NCBI GenBank assembly: GCA_963556195.1
Contig: CAUVYP010000586.1
Coordinates: 1,364,001-1,428,000 of the forward strand
Direction of reading: 5' to 3'
Length of the DNA stretch: 64,000 nucleotides
DNA from: Sepiola atlantica
Taxonomy: Eukaryota; Mollusca; Cephalopoda; Sepiida; Sepiolidae
The position numbers and the translations under genes are program-made. Positions 1 through 11,180 of this stretch are shown here, piece by piece. A model generated the notes under the pieces. That model was not told where the DNA came from, made no database searches, and saw nothing but the letters and a program-made list of their open reading frames with translations. Position 1 is the first letter of the stretch; the number at the start of each line of letters is the position of its first letter.

Positions 1-23
1 AATACGCAAAACATCAACAAAAT
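1..23 (+). repeat. Partial monomer at left window edge
   Basis: These bases are the last 23 of a monomer ('aatacgcaaaacatcaac' and on). The array therefore continues leftward beyond the window. Confidence 0.97.
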
Positions 24-80
24 TTAGCGCGTTTTAAAGTTGATATCGCTTTTGTTTATAACTTCCACATTTATTCGAAT

Positions 81-101
81 TGTGCAACGAAACTTTGCAC
101 A
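81..101. other. 7-bp perfect dyad beside the variable box
   Basis: TGTGCAA (81-87), a 7-base spacer CGAAACT (88-94) and TTGCACA (95-101) form a perfect inverted repeat capable of a short cruciform or hairpin. It recurs in most a, h and d units. In k, c and e units the right arm becomes TTGCAGA and the uninterrupted stem falls to 5 bp. The dyad ends where the variable box begins. Whether a protein binds it is unknown. Confidence 0.7.
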
Positions 102-128
102 GATTAGCGGAGTCACATTTTCTACTGA

Positions 129-161
129 AGTACCAAGTTTCAGAAGTGCAGCTCTTGTACT
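129..161. other. Imperfect inverted repeat in conserved half of monomer
   Basis: AGTACCAAG (129-137) can pair with CTTGTACT (154-161) through 8 bp with one bulged C, leaving a 16-base loop. It lies in the most conserved half of the monomer. The frequent variant 'cttttact' breaks one pair. The stem is modest and may have no role. Confidence 0.45.
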
Positions 162-209
162 GCCGGAGATATGTCGATACAAACTGAATACGCAAAACAT
201 CAACAAAAT

Positions 210-395
210 TTAGCGCGTTTTAAAGTTGATATCGCTTTTGTTTATAACTTCCACATTTATTCGAATTGTGCAACGAAACTTTGCACAGATTAGCGGAGTC
301 ACATGCTCTACTGAAGTACCAAGTTTCAGAAGTGCAGCTCTTTTACTGCCGGAGATATGTCGATACAAACTGAATACGCAAAACATCAACAAAAT
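210..395 (+). repeat. Class h satellite monomer (representative)
   Basis: This unit is identical in plan to class a except that the box ends in 'cacatgctct'. In the right half of the array the common form is 'cacatgttct'. Many h units also carry 'gctcttttactg' in place of 'gctcttgtactg', a G-to-T change that weakens the second stem of the monomer. In zones 1 and 2 the h unit typically sits between k (or a) and an aI unit ('gattataac'). Confidence 0.93.
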
Positions 396-1325
396 TTAGC
401 GCGTTTTAAAGTTGATATCGCTTTTGATTATAACTTCCACATTTATTCGAATTGTGCAACGAAACTTTGCACAGATTAGCGGAGTCACATTTTCTACTGA
501 AGTACCAAGTTTCAGAAGTGCAGCTCTTGTACTGCCGGAGATATGTCGATACAAACTGAATACGCAAAACATCAACAAAATTTAGCGCGTTTTAAAGTTG
601 ATATCGCTTTTGTTTATAACTTCCACATTTATTCGAATTGTGCAACGAAACTTTGCACAGATTAGCGGAGTCACATTTTCTACTGAAGTACCAAGTTTCA
701 GAAGTGCAGCTCTTGTACTGCCGGAGATATGTCGATACAAACTGAATACGCAAAACATCAACAAAATTTAGCGCGTTTTAAAGTTGATATCGCTTTTGTT
801 AATAACTTCCACATTTATTCGAATTGTGCAACGAAACTTTGCAGACCGTCGCGAAGACACACGTTCTACTGAAGTACCAAGTTTCAGAAGTGCAGCTCTT
901 GTACTGCCGGAGATATGTCGATACAAACTGAATACGTCAAACATCAACTAAATTTAGCGCGTTTTAAAGTTGATATCGCTTTTGTTTATAACTTCCACAT
1001 TTATTCGAATTGTGCAACGAAACTTTGCACAGATTAGCGGAGTCACATTTTCTACTGAAGTACCAAGTTTCAGAAGTGCAGCTCTTGTACTGCCGGAGAT
1101 ATGTCGATACAAACTGAATACGCAAAACATCAACAAAATTTAGCGCGTTTTAAAGTTGATATCGCTTTTGTTTATAACTTCCACATTTATTCGAATTGTG
1201 CAACGAAACTTTGCACAGATTAGCGGAGTCACATGCTCTACTGAAGTACCAAGTTTCAGAAGTGCAGCTCTTGTACTGCCGGAGATATGTCGATACAAAC
1301 TGAATACGCAAAACATCAACAAAAT

Positions 1326-1510
1326 TTAGCGCGTTTTAAAGTTGATATCGCTTTTGTTTATAACTTCCACATTTATTCGAATTGTGCAACGAAACTTTGC
1401 AGACAGTCGCGGATAGGCCTTTTCTACTGAAGTACCATTTTCAGAAGTGCAGCTCTTGTACTGCCGGAGATATGTCGATACAAACTGAATACGCAAAACA
1501 TCAACAAAAT
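1326..1510 (+). repeat. 185-bp k monomer (1-bp deletion)
   Basis: A class k box is followed by 'agtaccattttcag' where other units have 'agtaccaagtttcag'. This is a 1-bp loss with local change. The same lesion recurs at 2999 and 5974, so it was copied by HOR amplification rather than arising three times. Confidence 0.93.
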
Positions 1511-1696
1511 TTAGCGCGTTTTAAAGTTGATATCGCTTTTGTTTATAACTTCCACATTTATTCGAATTGTGCAACGAAACTTTGCACAGATTAGCGGAGT
1601 CACATTTTCTACTGAAGTACCAAGTTTCAGAAGTGCAGCTCTTGTACTGCCGGAGATATGTCGATACAAACTGAATACGCAAACTATCAACAAAAT

Positions 1697-1882
1697 TTAG
1701 TGCGATTGAAAGTTAGTATCGCTTTTGTTTATAACTTCACCATTCTTTAGAATTGTGCAACGAAACTTTGCACAGATAAGCGGAGTCAAAGGCACTACTG
1801 AAGTACCAAGTTTCAGAAGTGCAGCTCTTTTACTGCCGGAGATATGTTGATACAAACTGAATACGCAAAACATCAACAAAAT
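1697..1882 (+). repeat. Class d satellite monomer (representative)
   Basis: The left part is diverged: 'tgcgattgaaagttagtatc' replaces 'cgcgttttaaagttgatatc', which abolishes the EcoRV site, and 'caccattctttagaattg' replaces the usual 'cacatttattcgaattg'. The box here is 'gtcaaaggcact', shared only with 6345; 3370 and 4114 have 'gtcacaggcact'. Other d units carry an h-like 'atgctct' box. About 22 d units occur, none after 46892. The preceding unit usually ends 'caaactatcaac', so the diverged tract crosses the arbitrary monomer boundary. Confidence 0.93.
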
Positions 1883-2068
1883 TTAGCGCGTTTTAAAGTT
1901 GATATCGCTTTTGTTTATAACTTCCACATTTATTCGAATTGTGCAACGAAACTTTGCAGACAGTCGCGGATAGGCCTTTTCTACTGAAGTACCAAGTTTC
2001 AGAAGTGCAGCTCTTGTACTGCCGGAGATATGTCGATACAAACTGAATACGCAAAACATCAACAAAAT
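1883..2068 (+). repeat. Class k satellite monomer (representative)
   Basis: The variable box reads 'gacagtcgcggatagg' then 'ccttttct', while the flanking monomer sequence is class a. The box creates a StuI site (AGGCCT) absent from the other classes, so StuI would cut at k units only and report HOR periodicity. I count about 54 k units, plus three k/a recombinants that lost the StuI part. Subvariants carry 'ctttact' (17879, 22156, 24945, 26061, 27177), 'ttcgacttg' (13227, 38709, 40941) or 'gatatctctt' (31455, 33501, 35175, 37593). Confidence 0.94.
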
Positions 2069-2998
2069 TTAGCGCGTTTTAAAGTTGATATCGCTTTTGT
2101 TTATAACTTCCACATTTATTCGAATTGTGCAACGAAACTTTGCACAGATTAGCGGAGTCACATGCTCTACTGAAGTACCAAGTTTCAGAAGTGCAGCTCT
2201 TTTACTGCCGGAGATATGTCGATACAAACTGAATACGCAAAACATCAACAAAATTTAGCGCGTTTTAAAGTTGATATCGCTTTTGATTATAACTTCCACA
2301 TTTATTCGAATTGTGCAACGAAACTTTGCACAGATTAGCGGAGTCACATTTTCTACTGAAGTACCAAGTTTCAGAAGTGCAGCTCTTGTACTGCCGGAGA
2401 TATGTCGATACAAACTGAATACGCAAAACATCAACAAAATTTAGCGCGTTTTAAAGTTGATATCGCTTTTGTTTATAACTTCCACATTTATTCGAATTGT
2501 GCAACGAAACTTTGCACAGATTTGCGGAGTCACATTTTCTACTGAAGTACCAAGTTTCAGAAGTGCAGCTCTTGTACTGCCGGAGATATGTCGATACAAA
2601 CTGAATACGCAAAACATCAACAAAATTTAGCGCGTTTTAAAGTTGATATCGCTTTTGTTAATAACTTCCACATTTATTCGAATTGTGCAACGAAACTTTG
2701 CAGACCGTCGCGAAGACACACGTTCTACTGAAGTACCAAGTTTCAGAAGTGCAGCTCTTGTACTGCCGGAGATATGTCGATACAAACTGAATACGTCAAA
2801 CATCAACTAAATTTAGCGCGTTTTAAAGTTGATATCGCTTTTGTTTATAACTTCCACATTTATTCGAATTGTGCAACGAAACTTTGCACAGATTAGCGGA
2901 GTCACATTTTCTACTGAAGTACCAAGTTTCAGAAGTGCAGCTCTTGTACTGCCGGAGATATGTCGATACAAACTGAATACGCAAAACATCAACAAAAT

Positions 2999-3183
2999 TT
3001 AGCGCGTTTTAAAGTTGATATCGCTTTTGTTTATAACTTCCACATTTATTCGAATTGTGCAACGAAACTTTGCAGACAGTCGCGGATAGGCCTTTTCTAC
3101 TGAAGTACCATTTTCAGAAGTGCAGCTCTTGTACTGCCGGAGATATGTCGATACAAACTGAATACGCAAAACATCAACAAAAT
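2999..3183 (+). repeat. 185-bp k monomer (1-bp deletion)
   Basis: It carries the same 'accattttcag' lesion as 1326 and 5974. The interval from 1326 is 1673 bp (nine monomers less one base), and to 5974 it is 2975 bp (sixteen less one). Confidence 0.93.
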
Positions 3184-4299
3184 TTAGCGCGTTTTAAAGT
3201 TGATATCGCTTTTGTTTATAACTTCCACATTAATTCGAATTGTGCAACGAAACTTTGCACAGATTAGCGGAGTCACATTTTCTACTGAAGTACCAAGTTT
3301 CAGAAGTGCAGCTCTTGTACTGCCGGAGATATGTCGATACAAACTGAATACGCAAACTATCAACAAAATTTAGTGCGATTGAAAGTTAGTATCGCTTTTG
3401 TTTATAACTTCACCATTCTTTAGAATTGTGCAACGAAACTTTGCACAGATAAGCGGAGTCACAGGCACTACTGAAGTACCAAGTTTCAGAAGTGCAGCTC
3501 TTTTACTGCCGGAGATATGTTGATACAAACTGAATACGCAAAACATCAACAAAATTTAGCGCGTTTTAAAGTTGATATCGCTTTTGTTTATAACTTCCAC
3601 ATTTATTCGAATTGTGCAACGAAACTTTGCAGACAGTCGCGGATAGGCCTTTTCTAGTGAAGTACCAAGTTTCAGAAGTGCAGCTCTTGTACTGCCGGAG
3701 ATATGTCGATACAAACTGAATACGCAAAACATCAACAAAATTTAGCGCGTTTTAAAGTTGATATCGCTTTTGTTTATAACTTCCACATTTATTCGAATTG
3801 TGCAACGAAACTTTGCACAGATTAGCGGAGTCACATTTTCTACTGAAGTACCAAGTTTCAGAAGTGCAGCTCTTGTACTGCCGGAGATATGTCGATACAA
3901 ACTGAATACGCAAACTATCAACAAAATTTAGTGCGATTTAAAGTTAGTATCGCTTTTGTTTATAACTTCACCATTCTTTAGAATTGTGCAACGAAACTTT
4001 GCACAGATAAGCGGAGTCACATGCTCTACTGAAGTACCAAGTTTCAGAAGTGCAGCTCTTTTACTGCCGGAGATATGTCGATACAAACTGAATACGCAAA
4101 ACATCAACAAAATTTAGTGCGATTGAAAGTTAGTATCGCTTTTGTTTATAACTTCACCATTCTTTAGAATTGTGACACGAAACTTTGCACAGATAAGCGG
4201 AGTCACAGGCACTACTGAAGTACCAAGTTTCAGAAGTGCAGCTCTTTTACTGCCGGAGATATGTCGATACAAACTGAATACGCAAACTATCAACAAAAT

Positions 4300-4485
4300 T
4301 TAGTGCGATTTAAAGTTGATATCGCTTTTGTTTATAACTTCACCATTCTTTTGAATTGTGCAACGAAACTTTGCAGAGATAAGCGGAGTCACATGCTCTA
4401 CTGAAGTACCAAGTTTCAGAAGTGCAGCTCTTGTACTGCCGGAGATATGTCGATACAAACTGAATACGCAAAACATCAACAAAAT
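4300..4485 (+). repeat. Class e satellite monomer (representative)
   Basis: The left tract is 'tgcgatttaaagttgatatc', keeping EcoRV. The middle is 'caccattcttttgaattg' and the box is 'gagataagcg' plus 'gagtcacatgctct' ('cagtcacatgctct' in many copies). I count about 24 units. From 47265 onward every e unit has 'gccggcgatatg' instead of 'gccggagatatg', which marks a single recent lineage of the class. An e unit is nearly always followed by a c unit. Confidence 0.93.
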
Positions 4486-4671
4486 TTAGCGCGTTTTAAA
4501 GTGGATATCGCTTTTGTTTATAACTTCCACATTTATTCGAATTGTGCAACGAAACTTTGCAGACCGTCGCGGAGCCACACGTTCTACTGAAGTACCAAGT
4601 TTCAGAAGTGCAGCTCTTGTACTGCCGGAGATATGTCGATACAAACTGAATACGCAAAACATCAACAAAAT

Positions 4672-7274
4672 TTAGCGCGTTTTAAAGTTGATATCGCTTT
4701 TGTTTATAACTTCCACATTTATTCGAATTGTGCAACGAAACTTTGCACAGATTAGCGGAGTCACATTTTCTACTGAAGTACCAAGTTTCAGAAGTGCAGC
4801 TCTTGTACTGCCGGAGATATGTCGATACAAACTGAATACGCAAAACATCAACAAAATTTAGCGCGTTTTAAAGTTGATATCGCTTTTGTTTATAACTTCC
4901 ACATTTATTCGAATTGTGCAACGAAACTTTGCACAGATTAGCGGAGTCACATGCTCTACTGAAGTACCAAGTTTCAGAAGTGCAGCTCTTTTACTGCCGG
5001 AGATATGTCGATACAAACTGAATACGCAAAACATCAACAAAATTTAGCGCGTTTTAAAGTTGATATCGCTTTTGTTTATAACTTCCACATTTATTCGAAT
5101 TGTGCAACGAAACTTTGCACAGATTAGCGGAGTCACATTTTCTACTGAAGTACCAAGTTTCAGAAGTGCAGCTCTTGTACTGCCGGAGATATGTCGATAC
5201 AAACTGAATACGCAAAACATCAACAAAATTTAGCGCGTTTTAAAGTTGATATCGCTTTTGTTTATAACTTCCACATTTATTCGAATTGTGCAACGAAACT
5301 TTGCACAGATTAGCGGAGTCACATTTTCTACTGAAGTACCAAGTTTCAGAAGTGCAGCTCTTGTACTGCCGGAGATATGTCGATACAAACTGAATACGCA
5401 AAACATCAACAAAATTTAGCGCGTTTTAAAGTTGATATCGCTTTTGTTAATAACTTCCACATTTATTCGAATTGTGCAACGAAACTTTGCAGACCGTCGC
5501 GAAGACACACGTTCTACTGAAGTACCAAGTTTCAGAAGTGCAGCTCTTGTACTGCCGGAGATATGTCGATACAAACTGAATACGTCAAACATCAACTAAA
5601 TTTAGCGCGTTTTAAAGTTGATATCGCTTTTGTTTATAACTTCCACATTTATTCGAATTGTGCAACGAAACTTTGCACAGATTAGCGGAGTCACATTTTC
5701 TACTGAAGTACCAAGTTTCAGAAGTGCAGCTCTTGTACTGCCGGAGATATGTCGATACAAACTGAATACGCAAAACATCAACAAAATTTAGCGCGTTTTA
5801 AAGTTGATATCGCTTTTGTTTATAACTTCCACATTTATTCGAATTGTGCAACGAAACTTTGCACAGATTAGCGGAGTCACATGCTCTACTGAAGTACCAA
5901 GTTTCAGAAGTGCAGCTCTTGTACTGCCGGAGATATGTCGATACAAACTGAATACGCAAAACATCAACAAAATTTAGCGCGTTTTAAAGTTGATATCGCT
6001 TTTGTTTATAACTTCCACATTTATTCGAATTGTGCAACGAAACTTTGCAGACAGTCGCGGATAGGCCTTTTCTACTGAAGTACCATTTTCAGAAGTGCAG
6101 CTCTTGTACTGCCGGAGATATGTCGATACAAACTGAATACGCAAAACATCAACAAAATTTAGCGCGTTTTAAAGTTGATATCGCTTTTGTTTATAACTTC
6201 CACATTTATTCGAATTGTGCAACGAAACTTTGCACAGATTAGCGGAGTCACATTTTCTACTGAAGTACCAAGTTTCAGAAGTGCAGCTCTTGTACTGCCG
6301 GAGATATGTCGATACAAACTGAATACGCAAACTATCAACAAAATTTAGTGCGATTGAAAGTTAGTATCGCTTTTGTTTATAACTTCACCATTCTTTAGAA
6401 TTGTGCAACGAAACTTTGCACAGATAAGCGGAGTCAAAGGCACTACTGAAGTACCAAGTTTCAGAAGTGCAGCTCTTTTACTGCCGGAGATATGTTGATA
6501 CAAACTGAATACGCAAAACATCAACAAAATTTAGCGCGTTTTAAAGTTGATATCGCTTTTGTTTATAACTTCCACATTTATTCGAATTGTGCAACGAAAC
6601 TTTGCAGACAGTCGCGGATAGGCCTTTTCTACTGAAGTACCAAGTTTCAGAAGTGCAGCTCTTGTACTGCCGGAGATATGTCGATACAAACTGAATACGC
6701 AAAACATCAACAAAATTTAGCGCGTTTTAAAGTTGATATCGCTTTTGTTTATAACTTCCACATTTATTCGAATTGTGCAACGAAACTTTGCACAGATTAG
6801 CGGAGTCACATTTTCTACTGAAGTACCAAGTTTCAGAAGTGCAGCTCTTGTACTGCCGGAGATATGTCGATACAAACTGAATACGCAAACTATCAACAAA
6901 ATTTAGTGCGATTGAAAGTTAGTATCGCTTTTGTTTATAACTTCACCATTCTTTAGAATTGTGCAACGAAACTTTGCACAGATAAGCGGAGTCACATGCT
7001 CTACTGAAGTACCAAGTTTCAGAAGTGCAGCTCTTTTACTGCCGGAGATATGTCGATACAAACTGAATACGCAAAACATCAACAAAATTTAGCGCGTTTT
7101 AAAGTGGATATCGCTTTTGTTTATAACTTCCACATTTATTCGAATTGTGCAACGAAACTTTGCAGACAGTCGCGGAGACACACGTTCTACTGAAGTACCA
7201 AGTTTCAGAAGTGCAGCTTTTGTACTGCCGGAGATATGTCGATACAAACTGAATACGTAAAACATCAACTAAAT
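4672..7274. repeat. Zone 1 HOR copy, 14 monomers
   Basis: The order is a, h, a, a, c', a, h, k(-1), aL, d, k, aL, d, c. The first 11 units repeat 24-2068 at an offset of 4648 bp. The main difference is 5044, which has lost or never had the 'gattataac' mark. The last c unit (7089) is unusual: its box begins 'gacagtcgcggagac' (k-like start, c-like end), with 'gcagcttttg' and 'tacgtaaaac'. Confidence 0.85.
5974..6158 (+). repeat. 185-bp k monomer (1-bp deletion)
   Basis: This is the third copy of the 'accattttcag' lesion. It sits in the same local context (h before, aL after) as the 1326 copy. Confidence 0.93.
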
Positions 7275-8204
7275 TTAGCGCGTTTTAAAGTTGATATCGC
7301 TTTTGTTTATAACTTCCACATTTATTCGAATTGTGCAACGAAACTTTGCACAGATTAGCGGAGTCACATTTTCTACTGAAGTACCAAGTTTCAGAAGTGC
7401 AGCTCTTGTACTGCCGGAGATATGTCGATACAAACTGAATACGCAAAACATCAACAAAATTTAGCGCGTTTTAAAGTTGATATCGCTTTTGTTTATAACT
7501 TCCACATTTATTCGAATTGTGCAACGAAACTTTGCACAGATTAGCGGAGTCACATTTTCTACTGAAGTACCAAGTTTCAGAAGTGCAGCTCTTGTACTGC
7601 CGGAGATATGTCGATACAAACTGAATACGCAAAACATCAACAAAATTTAGCGCGTTTTAAAGTTGATATCGCTTTTGTTTATAACTTCACCATTCTTTAG
7701 AATTGTGCAACGAAACTTTGCACAGATAAGCGGAGTCACAGGCACTACTGAAGTACCAAGTTTCAGAAGTGCAGCTCTTTTACTGCCGGAGATATGTCGA
7801 TACAAACTGAATACGCAAACTATCAACAACATTTAGTGCGATTTAAAGTTGATATCGCTTTTGTTTATAACTTCACCATTCTTTTGAATTGTGCAACGAA
7901 ACTTTGCAGAGATAAGCGGAGTCACATGCTCTACTGAAGTACCAAGTTTCAGAAGTGCAGCTCTTTTACTGCCGGAGATATGTCGATACAAACTGAATAC
8001 GCAAAACATCAACAAAATTTAGCGCGTTTTAAAGTGGATATCGCTTTTGTTTATAACTTCCACATTTATTCGAATTGTGCAACGAAACTTTGCAGACCGT
8101 CGCGGAGACACACGTTTTACTGAAGTACCAAGTTTCAGAAGTGCAGCTCTTGTACTGCCGGAGATATGTCGATACAAACTGAATACGCAAAACATCAACA
8201 AAAT
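7275..8204. repeat. Transitional block a-a-d-e-c
   Basis: Five monomers link zone 1 to zone 2. The d unit at 7647 has an a-type left end ('cgcgttttaaagttgatatc') joined to a d-type middle ('caccattctttag') and ends in 'caacaacattta'. This suggests an exchange inside the monomer. Confidence 0.8.
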
Positions 8205-11180
8205 TTAGCGCGTTTTAAAGTTGATATCGCTTTTGTTTTTAACTTCCACATTTATTCGAATTGTGCAACGAAACTTTGCACAGATTAGCGGAGTCACATT
8301 TTCTACTGAAGTACCAAGTTTCAGAAGTGCAGCTCTTGTACTGCCGGAGATATGTCGATACAAACTGAATACGCAAAACATCAACAAAATTTAGCGCGTT
8401 TTAAAGTTGATATCGCTTTTGTTTATAACTTCCACATTTATTCGAATTGTGCAACGAAACTTTGCACAGATTAGCGGAGTCACATTTTCTACTGAAGTAC
8501 CAAGTTTCAGAAGTGCAGCTCTTGTACTGCCGGAGATATGTCGATACAAACTGAATACGCAAAACATCAACAAAATTTAGCGCGTTTTAAAGTTGATATC
8601 GCTTTTGTTTATAACTTCCACATTTATTCGAATTGTGCAACGAAACTTTGCAGACAGTCGCGGATAGGCCTTTTCTACTGAAGTACCAAGTTTCAGAAGT
8701 GCAGCTCTTGTACTGCCGGAGATATGTCGATACAAACTTAATACGCAAAACATCAACAAAATTTAGCGCGTTTTAAAGTTGATATCGCTTTTGTTTATAA
8801 CTTCCACATTTATTCGAATTGTGCAACGAAACTTTGCACAGATTAGCGGAGTCACATGCTCTACTGAAGTACCAAGTTTCAGAAGTGCAGCTCTTTTACT
8901 GCCGGAGATATGTCGATACAAACTGAATACGCAAAACATCAACAAAATTTAGCGCGTTTTAAAGTTGATATCGCTTTTGATTATAACTTCCACATTTATT
9001 CGAATTGTGCAACGAAACTTTGCACAGATTAGCGGAGTCACATTTTCTACTGAAGTACCAAGTTTCAGAAGTGCAGCTCTTGTACTGCCGGAGATATGTC
9101 GATACAAACTGAATACGCAAAACATCAACAAAATTTAGCGCGTTTTAAAGTTGATATCGCTTTTGTTTATAACTTCCACATTTATTCGAATTGTGCAACG
9201 AAACTTTGCACAGATTAGCGGAGTCACATTTTCTACTGAAGTACCAAGTTTCAGAAGTGCAGCTCTTGTACTGCCGGAGATATGTCGATACAAACTGAAT
9301 ACGCAAACTATCAACAAAATTGAGTGCGATTTAAAGTTGATATCGCTTTTGTTTATAACTTCACCATTCTTTTGAATTGTGCAACGAAACTTTGCAGAGA
9401 TAAGCGCAGTCACATGCTCTACTGAAGTACCAAGTTTCAGAAGTGCAGCTCTTTTACTGCCGGAGATATGTCGATACAAACTGAATACGCAAAACATCAA
9501 CAAAATTTAGCGCGTTTTAAAGTTGATATCGCTTTTGTTTATAACTTCCACATTTATTCGAATTGTGCAACGAAACTTTGCAGACCGTCGCGGAGACACA
9601 CGTTCTACTGAAGTACCAAGTTTCAGAAGTGCAGCTCTTGTACTGCCGGAGATATGTCGATACAAACTGAATACGCAAAACATCAACTAAATTTAGCGCG
9701 TTTTAAAGTTGATATCGCTTTTGTTTATAACTTCCACATTTATTCGAATTGTGCAACGAAACTTTGCACGAATTAGCGGAGTCACATTTTCTACTGAAGT
9801 ACCAAGTTTCAAAAGTGCAGCTCTTGTACTGCCGGAGATATGTCGATACAAACTGAATACGCCAAACATCAACAAAATTTAGCGCGTTTTAAAGTTGATA
9901 TCGCTTTTGTTTATAACTTCCACATTTATTCGAATTGTGCAACGAAACTTTGCACAGATTAGCGGAGTCACATTTTCTACTGAAGTACCAAGTTTCAGAA
10001 GTGCAGCTCTTGTACTGCCGGAGATATGTCGATACAAACTGAATACGCAAAACATCAACAAAATTTAGCGCGTTTTAAAGTTGATATCGCTTTTGTTTAT
10101 AACTTCCACATTTATTCGAATTGTGCAACGAAACTTTGCAGACAGTCGCGGATAGGCCTTTTCTACTGAAGTACCAAGTTTCAGAAGTGCAGCTCTTGTA
10201 CTGCCGGAGATATGTCGATACAAACTGAATACGCAAAACATCAACAAAATTTAGCGCGTTTTAAAGTTGATATCGCTTTTGTTTATAACTTCCACATTTA
10301 TTCGAATTGTGCAACGAAACTTTGCACATATTAGCGGAGTCACATTTTCTACTGAAGTACCAAGTTTCAGAAGTGCAGCTCTTGTACTGCCGGAGATATG
10401 TCGATACAAACTGAATACGCAAACTATCAACAAAATTTAGTGCGATTGAAAGTTAGTATCGCTTTTGTTTATAACTTCACCATTCTTTAGAATTGTGCAA
10501 CGAAACTTTGCACAGATAAGCGGAGTCACATGCTCTACTGAAGTACCAAGTTTCAGAAGTGCAGCTCTTTTACTGCCGGAGATATGTCGATACAAACAAA
10601 ATACGCAAAACATCAACAAAATTTAGCGCGTTTTAAAGTGGATATCGCTTTTGTTTATAACTTCCACATTTATTCGAATTGTGCAACGAAACTTTGCAGA
10701 CCGTCGCGGAAACACACGTTCTACTGAAGTACCAAGTTTCAGAAGTGCAGCTCTTGTACTGCCGGAGATATGTCGATACAAACTGAATACGCAAAACATC
10801 AACAAAATTTAGCGCGTTTTAAAGTTGATATCGCTTTTGTTTATAACTTCCACATTTATTCGAATTGTGCAACGAAACTTTGCACAGATTAGCGGAGTCA
10901 CATTTTCTACTGAAGTACCAAGTTTCAGAAGTGCAGCTCTTGTACTGCCGGAGATATGTCGATACAAACTGAATACGCAAAACATCAACAAAATTTAGCG
11001 CGTTTTAAAGTTGATATCGCTTTTGTTTATAACTTCCACATTTATTCGAATTGTGCAACGAAACTTTGCACAGATTAGCGGAGTCACATTTTCTACTGAA
11101 GTACCAAGTTTCAGAAGTGCAGCTCTTGTACTGCCGGAGATATGTCGATACAAACTGAATACGCAAAACATCAACAAAAT
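8205..11180. repeat. 16-monomer HOR segment
   Basis: The order is a, a, k, h, aI, aL, e, c, aR, a, k, aL, d, c, a, a. The first unit has the rare 'gtttttaac'. The first seven units reappear in order at 11181-12482, exactly 2976 bp (16 x 186) away, sharing 'gtttttaac' and the e unit with 'attgagtgcg'. The c-aR-a-k-aL-d part (9507-10622) is related to 19367-20482. Confidence 0.85.

Larger units (their letters stand above)
24..209 (+). repeat. Class a satellite monomer (reference unit)
   Basis: This is the commonest class and is used here as reference. It runs from 'ttagcgcg' to the base before the next 'ttagcgcg'. The variable box (100-123) reads 'cagattagcggagtcac' followed by 'attttct'. EcoRV lies at 42-47 and BstBI (TTCGAA) at about 74-79. 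Base composition is 69 G+C in 186. Subvariants useful as lineage marks are: aI with 'gattataac' instead of 'gtttataac'; aL whose end reads 'caaactatcaac'; aR with 'cacgaattag'; AKV with 'cgaacctttg'; CPI with 'ttgggcaac'; and VVN with 'gtttacaac' plus a downstream 'taagcg'. Confidence 0.97.
24..2068. repeat. Zone 1 HOR copy, 11 monomers
   Basis: The order is a, h, aI, a, c', a, h, k(-1), aL, d, k, where c' is a c unit with 'cgcgaagacacacg' and an end of 'gtcaaacatcaacta'. The same 11-unit order occurs at 4672-6716, including the deleted k and the d unit with 'gtcaaaggcact'. Copy length is 2045 bp because of the deletion. Confidence 0.88.
2069..4671. repeat. Zone 1 HOR copy, 14 monomers
   Basis: The order is h, aI, a, c', a, k(-1), aL, d, k, aL, d, d, e, c. 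Relative to 24-2068 it lacks the h unit between a and k(-1). It gains aL-d-d-e-c at the right, including the d unit at 4114 with 'gtgacacgaaac' and a c unit with 'ggagccacacg'. Confidence 0.85.

Noticed and set aside
83..100. CENP-B box
   Set aside because: The reverse strand of the 'gtgcaacgaaac' region contains 'tttcgttg', matching the start of the CENP-B box, but the required CGGG part is absent ('cacaattcg' follows). It is at most a half match.
1382..1594. Plus-strand 70-codon frame, also at 3055 and 6030
   Set aside because: It exists only because the 1-bp deletion in the k unit shifts the reading frame; its copies mark that lesion, not a gene.
10321..10335. 'cacatattag' and similar single-unit changes as regulatory sites
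   Set aside because: These are isolated substitutions in one or two units with no supporting context; treated as ordinary divergence.
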